Source: an uncultured Actinomyces sp. (GTDB lineage Bacteria > Actinomycetota > Actinomycetes > Actinomycetales > Actinomycetaceae). Taken from it: a stretch of 12,038 bases of DNA. Location: assembly GCA_945949035.1 (NCBI GenBank), contig CAMFDH010000020.1, forward strand, positions 1 to 12,038, in the 5' to 3' direction. The notes under the pieces were generated by a model. The model saw only the letters and a list, made by a program, of their open reading frames with translations, made no database searches and was not told the origin of the DNA. A program made the position numbers and the translations under genes. Positions 1 to 6,091 of this stretch are shown here, in pieces (within the stretch, counting starts at the first letter, position 1; each line of letters begins with the position of its first letter).

Positions 1-199
1 TGACCAGTGCTCGCCAGATAGCCTGCGTGAACTGGCACGGACGATACGGATGTATCCGGGCACCACACGGGTCCGGGTCAATCTCAGGGATCGTTCGAAG
101 CAAACCACCATCGATCTGGGCGACAAGCTCCTGGTCGAACCCGGTTCGTCCTTCTATGCCGCAGTCAAGGGGCTTCTCGGAGCTGATTCAATCTCCTGA
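1..199 (+). CDS. dnaE: DNA polymerase III alpha subunit, C-terminal end (partial)
   Basis: Reading from base 2, an open frame of 65 codons runs to TGA at 197-199; the start lies left of the window. The visible tail contains YPGTTRVRVNLRD, then KQTTIDLGDKLLVEPGS, then FYAAVKGLLGADSIS. This resembles the C-terminal region of actinobacterial replicative DNA polymerase III alpha subunits, in which a 'hPG.T.V.l.l' strand precedes 'l.d...V.ps..l..dLk.LLG' near the end. DnaE polymerises DNA at the replication fork. The call rests on this short tail and on dnaE lying next to hisD in related genomes. No strong terminator is seen before hisD 58 bases downstream, so read-through is possible. The polymerase active site is outside the window. 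Confidence 0.68.
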   Translation, partial: DQCSPDSLRELARTIRMYPGTTRVRVNLRDRSKQTTIDLGDKLLVEPGSSFYAAVKGLLGADSIS

Positions 200-244
200 A
201 CTACCAACCTCTGGTCGACCCCGCGCACCTACGTGTGTTCTTCC

Positions 245-256
245 TAGGATGGCAAC
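245..256 (+). promoter_or_regulatory. Likely -10 element for a leaderless hisDC transcript
   Basis: TAGGAT at 245-250 fits the actinobacterial -10 pattern TANNNT and ends six bases before the GTG at 257, so transcription would begin at or next to the start codon. No convincing Shine-Dalgarno sequence precedes the GTG; AGGATGG overlaps the -10 itself. No good -35 match is visible at 16-18 bases upstream. The same layout occurs before the methyltransferase gene at 7497. Confidence 0.5.
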
Positions 257-2746
257 GTGAGAATCATTGACCTGCGTGGAACCGCGTTCCCATCGGACCT
301 TCAGAGCCTGCTGCCTCGACCCAAAATCGATACCACAGCGGCCACTGCAATCGTCGCACCCCTGGTAGAAGAGGTACGAGAGAGGGGCGCAGCCGCGCTC
401 TATGACCTGGCGGAACGGTTCGATGGGGTTCGCCCCCCATCACTGCGCGTGCCTTCCGAGACGATGCAACGGGCCCTAAGTGACCTCGACCCTGAGGTTC
501 GGAGGGCCCTTGAGGTTGCGATTGAAAATGCTCGCATCGCTCACACTGCGCAGCTCCCTGAGCCCGCCGCCACCGAGGTCGTCCCCGGCGGCATGGTCTA
601 CCAGCGTTGGGTGCCACTGGGCCGCGTTGGCCTCTACGTTCCGGGCGGCCTGGCTGTCTACCCCTCCTCGGTGGTCATGAACGTAGTGACCGCCCAGGTG
701 GCCGGAGTGAAGTCGATGGTGGTGGCCAGCCCCCCACAGGCCAGGTTTGGCGGCCTCCCACACCCCACTGTCTTGGCTGCGTGCGCCATGCTCGGCGTCG
801 ACGAGGTGATTGCGGTTGGAGGTGCCCAGGCGATCGCGGCCATGGCGTACGGCTTCACGGATGGCAAGTACCACTGCCGCGCAGTCGATAAGGTCACGGG
901 ACCCGGCAACGTCTACGTGGCCGCAGCAAAGCGAGTTGTACAGGCTGTGTGTGGCATTGACTCTGAGGCAGGGACGACAGAGATCGCCGTCGTCGCAGAT
1001 GAAGGTGCGCAACCTGAGTTTGTCTGCGCGGACCTTATCAGCCAGGCCGAACACGATCCTGCAGCAGCATCGGTGCTGGTTACGAATAGCTCAACTCTGG
1101 TTGATCGAGTGCAGGGACTGCTTCCCGGCATGGTGGATAAGTGCGCGGAAAGAGAGAGGATAGCAACTGCCCTGGCTGGTCCTCAGTCGGCCATCGTCCT
1201 CACCGAGACTCTCGAAGATGCGCTGGAGGTTGTCGAAGCCTACGCCCCGGAACACCTTGAGATTCAGACGCAGAACGCACTGGAGCTCTCAGGAAGCATC
1301 ACGACCTCGGGCGCTGTCTTCATCGGCGACTACAGTCCGGTTCCCCTCGGTGACTACGTCGCCGGATCCAATCACGTCCTGCCGACCGGCGGCACCGCCA
1401 GGTACTCGGCCGGACTCAATGTCACCCAGTACCTGCGTTCGATGCAGGTTGTTGACTACTCTCGTGAGGCACTGAGGCTAGTCGCGCCCGCTCTTGTCAC
1501 CCTGGCTGGAGCCGAGGGGCTGCCTGCGCACGGTGAAGCCGCGCAGATCCGCTTTCAGGGCGAAGCTCTTCCCTCCGTCCTCGATGAGTTCGAAGAGAGT
1601 GCCAGAGAGGTGGAGATTCGCCTCCCGTTCCGTCCGGAACTCGCCGAGGTTGAGCCCTACGGCGCCCCGATGATCGATGTTCCTGTCAGGCTCAATGTGA
1701 ACGAAAATCCGTTCCAACCGAACGCAGAAGTCATCGACTCGATAGCGGAGGCCGTGAAGAATGCGGTTACCGACCTCAACCGTTACGCAGATCGTGATGC
1801 GGTCCAGTTACGACAAGACCTTGCGTCATACGTTCATACCGAAGCAGGTGTCGAGGTCGGGGTTGACTCAGTCTGGGCTGCCAACGGCTCCAATGAAATC
1901 ATGACCCAGTTGCTGCAGGCCTTCGGTGGTCCCGGACGTCGCGCGCTTGCCCTGTGGCCGACCTACTCGATGTACGAGGAGTACGCGAGAGATACCAATA
2001 CCGACTGGGTGCTCGTGGGAGGGCCGGCTGCTGACCCGCGTGAACTACCGCGGTTCGACAGCGAGGAACTTACCGCTGCCATGGAACGCGAGCGTCCTGC
2101 GGTGGTCTTTGTGCCCAGCCCCAACAACCCCACCGGTGAGGCAATCTCGAACGAAACTCTTGAGAAGATCCTCGCGGTTGCCAAAACGACGGGACCCAGG
2201 GTTGCCCGAACGGGGCAGCCAACCGCCACGATCGTTGTACTGGATGAGGCCTACGCGGAGTTCCGCGCCGAGGGAACGCCCTCTGGGATGGAACTACTTG
2301 CAGATCACCCTCATTTGGTGGTGACACGAACCCTGTCGAAGGCATTCGCTGCAGCGGGACTTCGCCTCGGCTACATGATTGCTTCCCCGAAGATTGTCCA
2401 CGAGGTCCAGAAGGTTCGCCTCCCGTACCACCTGTCCCTTGTAACCCAGGCGGCGGCTCGCGCCTGCCTGCAGCACGCGGAAACTCAGATGGAACAGATC
2501 GCCCTGATTCGTGACGAACGTGACCAACTTGCCACCTGGCTTTCCGACCGGGGGTTCGTGGTGGCACCGTCCTCTTCTAACTTCCTACTGTTTGGCCCGC
2601 TTTCGAACCGCCATGAGGTGTGGCAGAGGCTGGTGGACAGCGGGGTCTTGATCCGAGAGGTGGGTCCGGAGGGGTACCTGAGGGTTACAGTTGGAACGCC
2701 CACCGAGAATGAAGCATTTCGACAGGCACTAGAGGAGGCGCTGTGA
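257..2746 (+). CDS. hisD-hisC: Fused histidinol dehydrogenase / histidinol-phosphate aminotransferase (HisD-HisC)
   Basis: One uninterrupted 829-residue frame joins two histidine enzymes that are normally separate proteins. Residues 1 to about 433 are HisD, the zinc enzyme that oxidises histidinol to histidine with NAD. Residues matching its known catalytic and metal ligands are Q263 and H266 (QAEH), E332-H333 (PEHLE), D366 (GDY), H373 (GSNH) and H425 (LPAHGEA). Residues about 455-829 are HisC, a fold-type I PLP aminotransferase that makes histidinol phosphate. It shows LNVNENPF (479-486), PSPNNPTG (620-627), DEAY (663-666), the PLP lysine K695 in TLSKAF, R703 and R809. The linker is only about 20 residues, acidic, with no stop codon. 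An in-frame GTG at 1610 (residue 452) could allow separate HisC initiation. HisC also carries roughly 15 extra residues before DEAY. The GTG start at 257 gives the standard HisD N-terminus. The TGA overlaps the hisB start by 4 bases. Confidence 0.95.
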   Translation: MRIIDLRGTAFPSDLQSLLPRPKIDTTAATAIVAPLVEEVRERGAAALYDLAERFDGVRPPSLRVPSETMQRALSDLDPEVRRALEVAIENARIAHTAQLPEPAATEVVPGGMVYQRWVPLGRVGLYVPGGLAVYPSSVVMNVVTAQVAGVKSMVVASPPQARFGGLPHPTVLAACAMLGVDEVIAVGGAQAIAAMAYGFTDGKYHCRAVDKVTGPGNVYVAAAKRVVQAVCGIDSEAGTTEIAVVADEGAQPEFVCADLISQAEHDPAAASVLVTNSSTLVDRVQGLLPGMVDKCAERERIATALAGPQSAIVLTETLEDALEVVEAYAPEHLEIQTQNALELSGSITTSGAVFIGDYSPVPLGDYVAGSNHVLPTGGTARYSAGLNVTQYLRSMQVVDYSREALRLVAPALVTLAGAEGLPAHGEAAQIRFQGEALPSVLDEFEESAREVEIRLPFRPELAEVEPYGAPMIDVPVRLNVNENPFQPNAEVIDSIAEAVKNAVTDLNRYADRDAVQLRQDLASYVHTEAGVEVGVDSVWAANGSNEIMTQLLQAFGGPGRRALALWPTYSMYEEYARDTNTDWVLVGGPAADPRELPRFDSEELTAAMERERPAVVFVPSPNNPTGEAISNETLEKILAVAKTTGPRVARTGQPTATIVVLDEAYAEFRAEGTPSGMELLADHPHLVVTRTLSKAFAAAGLRLGYMIASPKIVHEVQKVRLPYHLSLVTQAAARACLQHAETQMEQIALIRDERDQLATWLSDRGFVVAPSSSNFLLFGPLSNRHEVWQRLVDSGVLIREVGPEGYLRVTVGTPTENEAFRQALEEAL

Positions 2747-3351
2747 CACAGCAGAACCGCACTGCGACCGTGACGAGGACGACCAGTGAGTCGGATGTCA
2801 GGGTCACCATTGACCTGGATGGGAACGGGACGAACAGCATTCGCACCGGCGTTCCCTTCTATGACCACATGCTGACCGCACTGTCTAAGCACTCTCTCAT
2901 CAACATTGATGTTGTGGCCGAGGGCGACGTTCACATCGATGTGCACCACACGGTTGAGGACGTTGCGATCACCCTGGGGCAGGCATTCGCCAAGGCACTT
3001 GGGGACAAGCGTGGCCTTCGACGGTACGGCACTGGCTTTGCTCCACTCGATGAGTCGCTGGCCCGGGCTGTGGTTGATGTGGCCGGGCGCCCCTACTGCG
3101 TCGTCACTGGCGAACCCGAGGGGCAGGCCTACCACCTCATCGGAGGACACTTCACGGGCGCGATGACACAGCATGTCTTCGAGTCCTTCGCGTTCAACGC
3201 GGGCCTCTGCCTTCACGTCACACTTCTTGCAGGTAGGGACCCCCACCACATCGTCGAAGCGCAGTTCAAGGCGCTTGCTCTCGCACTTCGCGACGCGGTT
3301 GCGATCGATCCTCGTGTTGAGGGAGTTCCATCGACAAAGGGAGCGCTCTAA
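2743..3351 (+). CDS. hisB: Imidazoleglycerol-phosphate dehydratase
   Basis: The 202-residue protein is the stand-alone dehydratase that turns imidazoleglycerol phosphate into imidazoleacetol phosphate, the substrate of HisC. Its length matches monofunctional HisB, without the N-terminal phosphatase domain of the enterobacterial protein, so a separate histidinol-phosphatase is needed. Seen in order: FYDHML (39-44), the manganese-binding HHTVED (68-73), [18 protein letters not shown] (101-118), and [13 protein letters not shown] (166-178) with the second histidine pair and glutamate. It ends with the typical [11 protein letters not shown]. The GTG start at 2743 overlaps the hisDC stop as GTGA, which implies translational coupling. 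Confidence 0.96.
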   Translation: MTQQNRTATVTRTTSESDVRVTIDLDGNGTNSIRTGVPFYDHMLTALSKHSLINIDVVAEGDVHIDVHHTVEDVAITLGQAFAKALGDKRGLRRYGTGFAPLDESLARAVVDVAGRPYCVVTGEPEGQAYHLIGGHFTGAMTQHVFESFAFNAGLCLHVTLLAGRDPHHIVEAQFKALALALRDAVAIDPRVEGVPSTKGAL

Positions 3352-3354
3352 ACC

Positions 3355-3933
3355 ATGAGTGATGATCTGCAGGGTGACGATCTGGATGCCCAGTTCTTCG
3401 AGATGATGCAGGGGATGACACCCCTGCCGAAGAAGGCCGCTAGGTCTCTCGTTCTGTCCCCGGTTGATGCCCCTGCGGCTCTGCGGGCGGCTCTTGACCT
3501 GGTGGGTTCACCCGCCCCCGTTGTTTCGCTGGGACGAAACAGTGCCGTTTACATGGATGTCGAGGTCGGGGGAGCAGAGAGTGAGGCCGAAGAGATGATG
3601 GCCCTTCTCGGTGAGGAACGTCCCCAGCCCAAACAGGTTGATGAAATGGCCCGCCTCCTCTCTAAGATGAGTCCCCTCGGCGCAGTTGCAATGACGGCGT
3701 GGACCACTGAGGATCCCACCGGGGAGGGGGAGCCCCAGCTCACCGGCACCATCATTGCGCGGCGCTACGTCAATGGTGAACCTGAAGCATCACTGTCATC
3801 GGGTCTGGTCCTTGCTGGACTAGATCTGGCCGCCGAGGAACTGCTTCTCGGCAGGATCACTCCTGAACAGGTCGATGAGTTCCGTGGCCCTGACTCTTGG
3901 ACAGGGTGGCTCAAAGGACGAAGAAAGCGATAG
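3355..3933 (+). CDS. Conserved-context protein of unknown function in the his operon
   Basis: I do not recognise a family for this 192-residue protein. It begins 3 bases after hisB, with AAAGGGAG about 11 bases before the ATG, and ends 4 bases before priA, so it is clearly part of the operon. The N-terminus is acidic ([18 protein letters not shown]), the middle has short hydrophobic strands ([17 protein letters not shown] near 74-90, then LGAVAMTAW near 108-116), and the C-terminus is basic (GWLKGRRKR). No signal peptide, membrane segment or obvious catalytic motif is visible. An alternation of strands and helices suggests a soluble alpha/beta fold. It sits where many actinobacteria carry hisH, but it lacks a glutamine amidotransferase GxCxG nucleophile motif, so it is not HisH. 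A role tied to histidine synthesis is only inferred from position. Confidence 0.85.
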   Translation: MSDDLQGDDLDAQFFEMMQGMTPLPKKAARSLVLSPVDAPAALRAALDLVGSPAPVVSLGRNSAVYMDVEVGGAESEAEEMMALLGEERPQPKQVDEMARLLSKMSPLGAVAMTAWTTEDPTGEGEPQLTGTIIARRYVNGEPEASLSSGLVLAGLDLAAEELLLGRITPEQVDEFRGPDSWTGWLKGRRKR

Positions 3934-3937
3934 AGAC

Positions 3938-4663
3938 TTGAAACTAACTTTGCTTCCAGCAATCGACGTCGTCAACGGGAAGGCGGTGCGTCTTGTCCAG
4001 GGTGAAGCCGGAACGGAGACCGAGTACGGCGATCCGGTAGATATCGCCGAACAGTTCGCTGCGGCCGGAGCCGAGTGGATTCACCTGGTCGATCTTGACG
4101 CCGCATTTGGTCGCGGTCAGAACCGAGAGCTGCTACAGCGTGTCATTGATGCCACCGACCTCAACATTGAGCTGTCGGGGGGAATCCGCGGGGAAGAGTC
4201 CCTGGTGAGCGCCCTGGAAATGGGGGTGACCCGGGTGAACCTCGGGACCGCAGCCCTCGAGAACCCGGACTGGACTGAAAGTGCAATTCGGCGCTTTGGC
4301 GACAGGATCGCCGTGGGACTTGATGTTCGCGGCGAAACCTTGGCGGCACGCGGCTGGACCAAAGAGGGCGGCAACCTCTGGGACACCCTGTTGAGGCTGA
4401 ACATGGCGGGATGCTCACGCTACGTCCTGACAGATGTCGGTCGGGATGGAATGCTCAATGGCCCGAACCTCGAGCTGCTTGAGAAGGTTGCGATGAAGAC
4501 GGATGCCCCCATCGTTGCATCCGGCGGCGTGTCTTCCCTCGAAGATATTGCTGCACTGAGGGAACTTGTCTCGCTCGGGGTCGACAGCGCCATTGTTGGT
4601 AAGGCTCTCTACGCCGGCAAGTTCACGATCGACGAGGCGCTGGTGGTCGCCGGAGAACTATGA
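3938..4663 (+). CDS. priA: Phosphoribosyl isomerase A (bifunctional HisA/TrpF)
   Basis: The 241-residue TIM barrel isomerises ProFAR to PRFAR in histidine synthesis; in actinobacterial PriA it also isomerises phosphoribosyl anthranilate in tryptophan synthesis. The sequence follows mycobacterial PriA closely: [18 protein letters not shown] (5-22), [17 protein letters not shown] (44-60), [11 protein letters not shown] (79-89), [11 protein letters not shown] (100-110) and GPNLELL (175-181). Catalytic aspartates D10 and D170 (RDG) are present. R18 and the RGW motif (R138, W140) match residues known in Mycobacterium tuberculosis PriA for handling both substrates. I place the start at TTG 3938, which gives [10 protein letters not shown]; an ATG at 3875 in the same frame would add 21 unrelated residues overlapping the upstream gene. 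The stop overlaps the next gene as ATGA. Confidence 0.94.
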   Translation: MKLTLLPAIDVVNGKAVRLVQGEAGTETEYGDPVDIAEQFAAAGAEWIHLVDLDAAFGRGQNRELLQRVIDATDLNIELSGGIRGEESLVSALEMGVTRVNLGTAALENPDWTESAIRRFGDRIAVGLDVRGETLAARGWTKEGGNLWDTLLRLNMAGCSRYVLTDVGRDGMLNGPNLELLEKVAMKTDAPIVASGGVSSLEDIAALRELVSLGVDSAIVGKALYAGKFTIDEALVVAGEL

Positions 4664-5454
4664 ACCTGACGGATGCTCAGCGCGCCAAACTGGCACAGCG
4701 CCTCACACTGCGTCACGATCGCTCGGATCGTGGGAGCCTGCTTCCTCTGACCGCAGCCGCTCTGGCAGCCCCCGCGGAGACCCTAATCGAGCGCGCCGAC
4801 AGGGCGGTGGAGCTTCAGTCCGCCCTGGTCACAGAACGACTTATCGTTCCAGTACCCGTCGAGGTGCATCCCGATGACAGCGGCGAACACCGCAACCAGG
4901 GACTGGGTGAAGATGACGATATTCCGCTTCCGGTAGTTGAGGGAGAGTACGGGCCCGTGGTTCTTGCCTTCTCTTCTGCCGAGCAGCTTGCTGCGTGGGA
5001 TCCCACTGCTCGCCCCATGACGATGTCGTCCCAGAAGGTGGCGGTTGCTGCGACCCAGGCTGGGGCTCCTCCCGCCATCCAGGTCGATGCCGGGTCGAAA
5101 TCGACTGTCATCCTTCCGGTCGCCGCTGTCCATGCGCTGGTGGGAGGCGACAGGTGGCTTGCCCCTTGGAACGATGTCTCACTGGCTGAAGAACTGCTGC
5201 AAGCCGCAACAACGCAGAGCCCGGGGATCGTTGCCGTGCAGGTTCATCCCGCTGATTCCGATGGGGAAGAGGCAAGTGGCATTTGGGGCGGACTGCTTGA
5301 CGTGGCGGTGCTGTTCGAAGTTGAGCCCACCACGGACATGGCGGTTCAAAAGCTCCAACTGGCGAATGCTCTGGGCCTCATTGCCCGGCACCCACGCCTC
5401 TCAGCTGCTGCTCCGGCCGTACGGCTCACGCCGCGTCCAGTTTCTCTGGCCTAG
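4660..5454 (+). CDS. SseB-family protein
   Basis: A 264-residue soluble protein begins at an ATG overlapping the priA stop as ATGA and closes the his operon. Part of its sequence resembles the SseB N-terminal domain: [15 protein letters not shown] (about 56-70), then [26 protein letters not shown] (about 97-122), where a value is compared with a loaded cut-off in this family. A proline-, alanine- and glycine-rich region follows, then a C-terminal part containing [11 protein letters not shown]. SseB-family genes commonly lie between priA and infC in actinobacteria, which supports the call. The biochemical function of actinobacterial SseB-like proteins is not established. No membrane segment or signal peptide is visible, and no terminator with a T run follows it. 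Confidence 0.8.
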   Translation: MNLTDAQRAKLAQRLTLRHDRSDRGSLLPLTAAALAAPAETLIERADRAVELQSALVTERLIVPVPVEVHPDDSGEHRNQGLGEDDDIPLPVVEGEYGPVVLAFSSAEQLAAWDPTARPMTMSSQKVAVAATQAGAPPAIQVDAGSKSTVILPVAAVHALVGGDRWLAPWNDVSLAEELLQAATTQSPGIVAVQVHPADSDGEEASGIWGGLLDVAVLFEVEPTTDMAVQKLQLANALGLIARHPRLSAAAPAVRLTPRPVSLA

Positions 5455-5641
5455 AGGGAAACCGGAACATAGGCGTGGGCACGGATCGAGAGTCGGCGGG
5501 CGGGGTGGGACCGCGGTCAGGGGCTACCTGCGGCCTATGGACCATCGCGTCTAGTTCGTCCTCGTTCAGGAAGAACCCCGAACCGAAGGTGGGTACAGGA
5601 CTTCTCTGGTCCTGAAGCAGAAGCTCTCTGAGGTGGGTCAT
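5426..5641 (-). CDS. Possible small leaderless protein of unknown function
   Basis: A 71-codon frame runs from ATG at 5641-5639 to TGA at 5428-5426 and overlaps the end of the SseB-family gene tail to tail by 29 bases. In its favour: 50 of 71 codons end in G or C, as in neighbouring genes; and TAACCT, a TANNNT -10 element, lies exactly six bases before the ATG, as at hisDC and the methyltransferase gene. The protein starts MTHLRELLLQDQRSP, contains an acidic segment FFLNEDELDAMVH (24-36), and has a proline-rich, probably disordered second half. I recognise no family. Without the promoter pattern it would be a marginal call, and it may be a chance frame. Confidence 0.4.
   Translation of the reverse strand: MTHLRELLLQDQRSPVPTFGSGFFLNEDELDAMVHRPQVAPDRGPTPPADSRSVPTPMFRFPSRPEKLDAA
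5596..5614. other. Perfect 6-bp inverted repeat downstream of the his operon
   Basis: CAGGAC (5596-5601) and GTCCTG (5609-5614) can pair around a 7-base loop, 140 bases after the SseB-family stop. No T run follows on either strand, so this is at best a weak transcript end for the his operon. It also lies inside the first codons of the possible minus-strand small gene. Confidence 0.25.
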
Positions 5642-5692
5642 CTCCGAAGGTTACGAAGTCCGGCGGAAACCTGCACCAGTCTGCTTTCGACC

Positions 5693-5727
5693 TGTGGATA
5701 AGGGCTTCTTCGGTGATCTGTGGATAG
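5693..5727 (-). promoter_or_regulatory. Two DnaA-box-like sites
   Basis: On the minus strand, positions 5701-5693 read TTATCCACA, an exact match to the classical DnaA box, and 5727-5719 read CTATCCACA, one mismatch away. Both have the same orientation and their starts are 26 bases apart. They lie upstream of the possible small gene (minus) and of the infC promoter (plus). DnaA binding is inferred from sequence only. Confidence 0.4.
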
Positions 5728-5763
5728 AGTGGAGTAGGTAAAGGGACCGGAAGGACGTCTGCT

Positions 5764-5788
5764 GTGACAGGTTCCACCGGGATGTCAC
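5764..5788. promoter_or_regulatory. Operator-like inverted repeat upstream of the infC promoter
   Basis: GTGACA (5764-5769) and TGTCAC (5783-5788) form perfect 6-bp arms separated by 13 bases, ending about 10 bases before the proposed infC -35. The size suits a dimeric regulator, but no partner is known. The left arm coincides with the GTG of a ten-codon frame (5764-5796) preceded by GGAAGGA, so the repeat may be incidental. Confidence 0.2.
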
Positions 5789-5798
5789 CATTCTGATC

Positions 5799-5827
5799 TC
5801 GGCACAGACGATGTCGGCTGGTAGGGT
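5799..5827 (+). promoter_or_regulatory. Likely infC operon promoter
   Basis: TCGGCA (5799-5804, four of six matches to TTGACA) and TAGGGT (5822-5827, pattern TANNNT) are 17 bases apart. The expected transcript start near 5834 leaves a leader of about 258 nucleotides before the infC start, consistent with the structured leader seen there. Other TANNNT words occur nearby, such as TAGAGT at 5725-5730, so the start site is uncertain. Confidence 0.4.
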
Positions 5828-5833
5828 TATAGC

Positions 5834-6018
5834 CGACCGAAAAGACTGACAGTTCCTGTTGGTCGAACGTAAGTGGAGCTATTCCCACCTGGGGGCCCGC
5901 CACCAACCAACTGGTTAGTGGTCAGACACAGTCACTGGAAACAGTTGACCAGTAGTCAGAGGCGCCGGGTCAAAGTAGGCGGACTGCTGTATGCAGTTTT
6001 CTGTCTGCTGAGGGAAAG
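5834..6018 (+). ncRNA. Structured infC leader RNA, upstream part
   Basis: The region between the proposed promoter and the terminator folds into several local hairpins. CCACCAACC pairs with GGTTAGTGG at 5900-5921 with one mismatch. GTCACTG pairs with CAGTTGAC around a GAAA tetraloop at 5931-5949, with one bulged base. ACTGC pairs with GCAGT at 5983-5997 around TGTAT. Alternative long-range pairs exist, for example ACTGGT (5910-5915) with ACCAGT (5948-5953) and TGGTCA (5919-5924) with TGACCA (5946-5951), so the leader may switch between folds. In Firmicutes, infC-rpmI-rplT is controlled by L20 binding a leader of this size; whether this leader binds L20, another protein or a ligand is unknown. 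I see no match to a riboswitch class I know. Confidence 0.45.
5991..6011 (+). CDS. Possible six-codon upstream leader peptide (MQFSVC)
   Basis: ATG at 5991 begins a frame of six codons ending at TGA 6009-6011, four bases before the terminator stem. A weak ribosome site, AGGCGG, lies at 5977-5982, eight bases before the ATG. The stop codon lies within TGCTGA (6006-6011), the proposed antiterminator arm, so ribosome position could influence which hairpin forms. No repeated regulatory codons are seen. A chance frame of this length is easily possible. Confidence 0.25.
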   Translation: MQFSVC

Positions 6019-6051
6019 CTCCGTGCGCGTTTGTCAGCACGGAGTTTTTTT
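6015..6051 (+). terminator. Intrinsic terminator / attenuator in the infC leader
   Basis: CTCCGTGC (6019-6026) pairs perfectly with GCACGGAG (6037-6044) around a 10-base loop, followed by seven T (6045-6051). AAAG before the stem can extend pairing into the T run. This is a textbook rho-independent terminator, yet it lies 41 bases before the infC start and after the likely infC promoter, so it should act as an attenuator. TGCTGA (6006-6011) can pair with TCAGCA (6034-6039), which includes three bases of the 3' arm, and could serve as antiterminator. Confidence 0.8.
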
Positions 6052-6091
6052 GTTGGCACAAGTAGGGCCAAACAGTGGAAGGAGAGGCGCC

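Noticed and set aside
213..220. Shared palindrome GGTCGACC before hisDC (213-220) and before the methyltransferase gene (7471-7478).
   Set aside because: The distance to the -10 elements differs (24 and 6 bases) and the same word occurs inside coding sequence near 7999, so it looks like a chance GC-rich word.
476..1054. 192-codon open frame on the minus strand opposite hisD.
   Set aside because: It lies wholly inside a well-supported gene, has no recognisable domain, and is the kind of antisense frame that GC-rich coding DNA produces.
2485..3249. 254-codon open frame on the minus strand across the hisC-hisB junction.
   Set aside because: Both strands cannot plausibly encode here: HisC and HisB motifs are intact on the plus strand, and the antisense product shows no family features.
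3875..3937. Longer priA start at ATG 3875.
   Set aside because: It overlaps the upstream gene by about 59 bases and adds 21 residues absent from PriA; TTG 3938 gives the family N-terminus.
5509..5518. Perfect 10-bp palindrome GACCGCGGTC after the his operon.
   Set aside because: It has no loop, no T run and no promoter in fitting position; it is within the possible small coding frame and may be incidental.
5764..5796. Ten-codon frame (GTG to TGA) preceded by GGAAGGA, possibly a second leader peptide.
   Set aside because: It lies upstream of the most likely infC transcript start, and so short a frame is expected by chance.
5535..5906. 123-codon minus-strand frame in the intergenic region before infC.
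   Set aside because: No -10 element at leaderless spacing or ribosome site, no recognisable motif, and it overlaps the better supported small frame and the infC promoter.
5873..6091. Upstream in-frame extension of infC to an ATG at 5873.
   Set aside because: It would translate through the structured leader and terminator and add 73 residues unrelated to IF3; AUC 6092 has a well-placed ribosome site and the right N-terminus.
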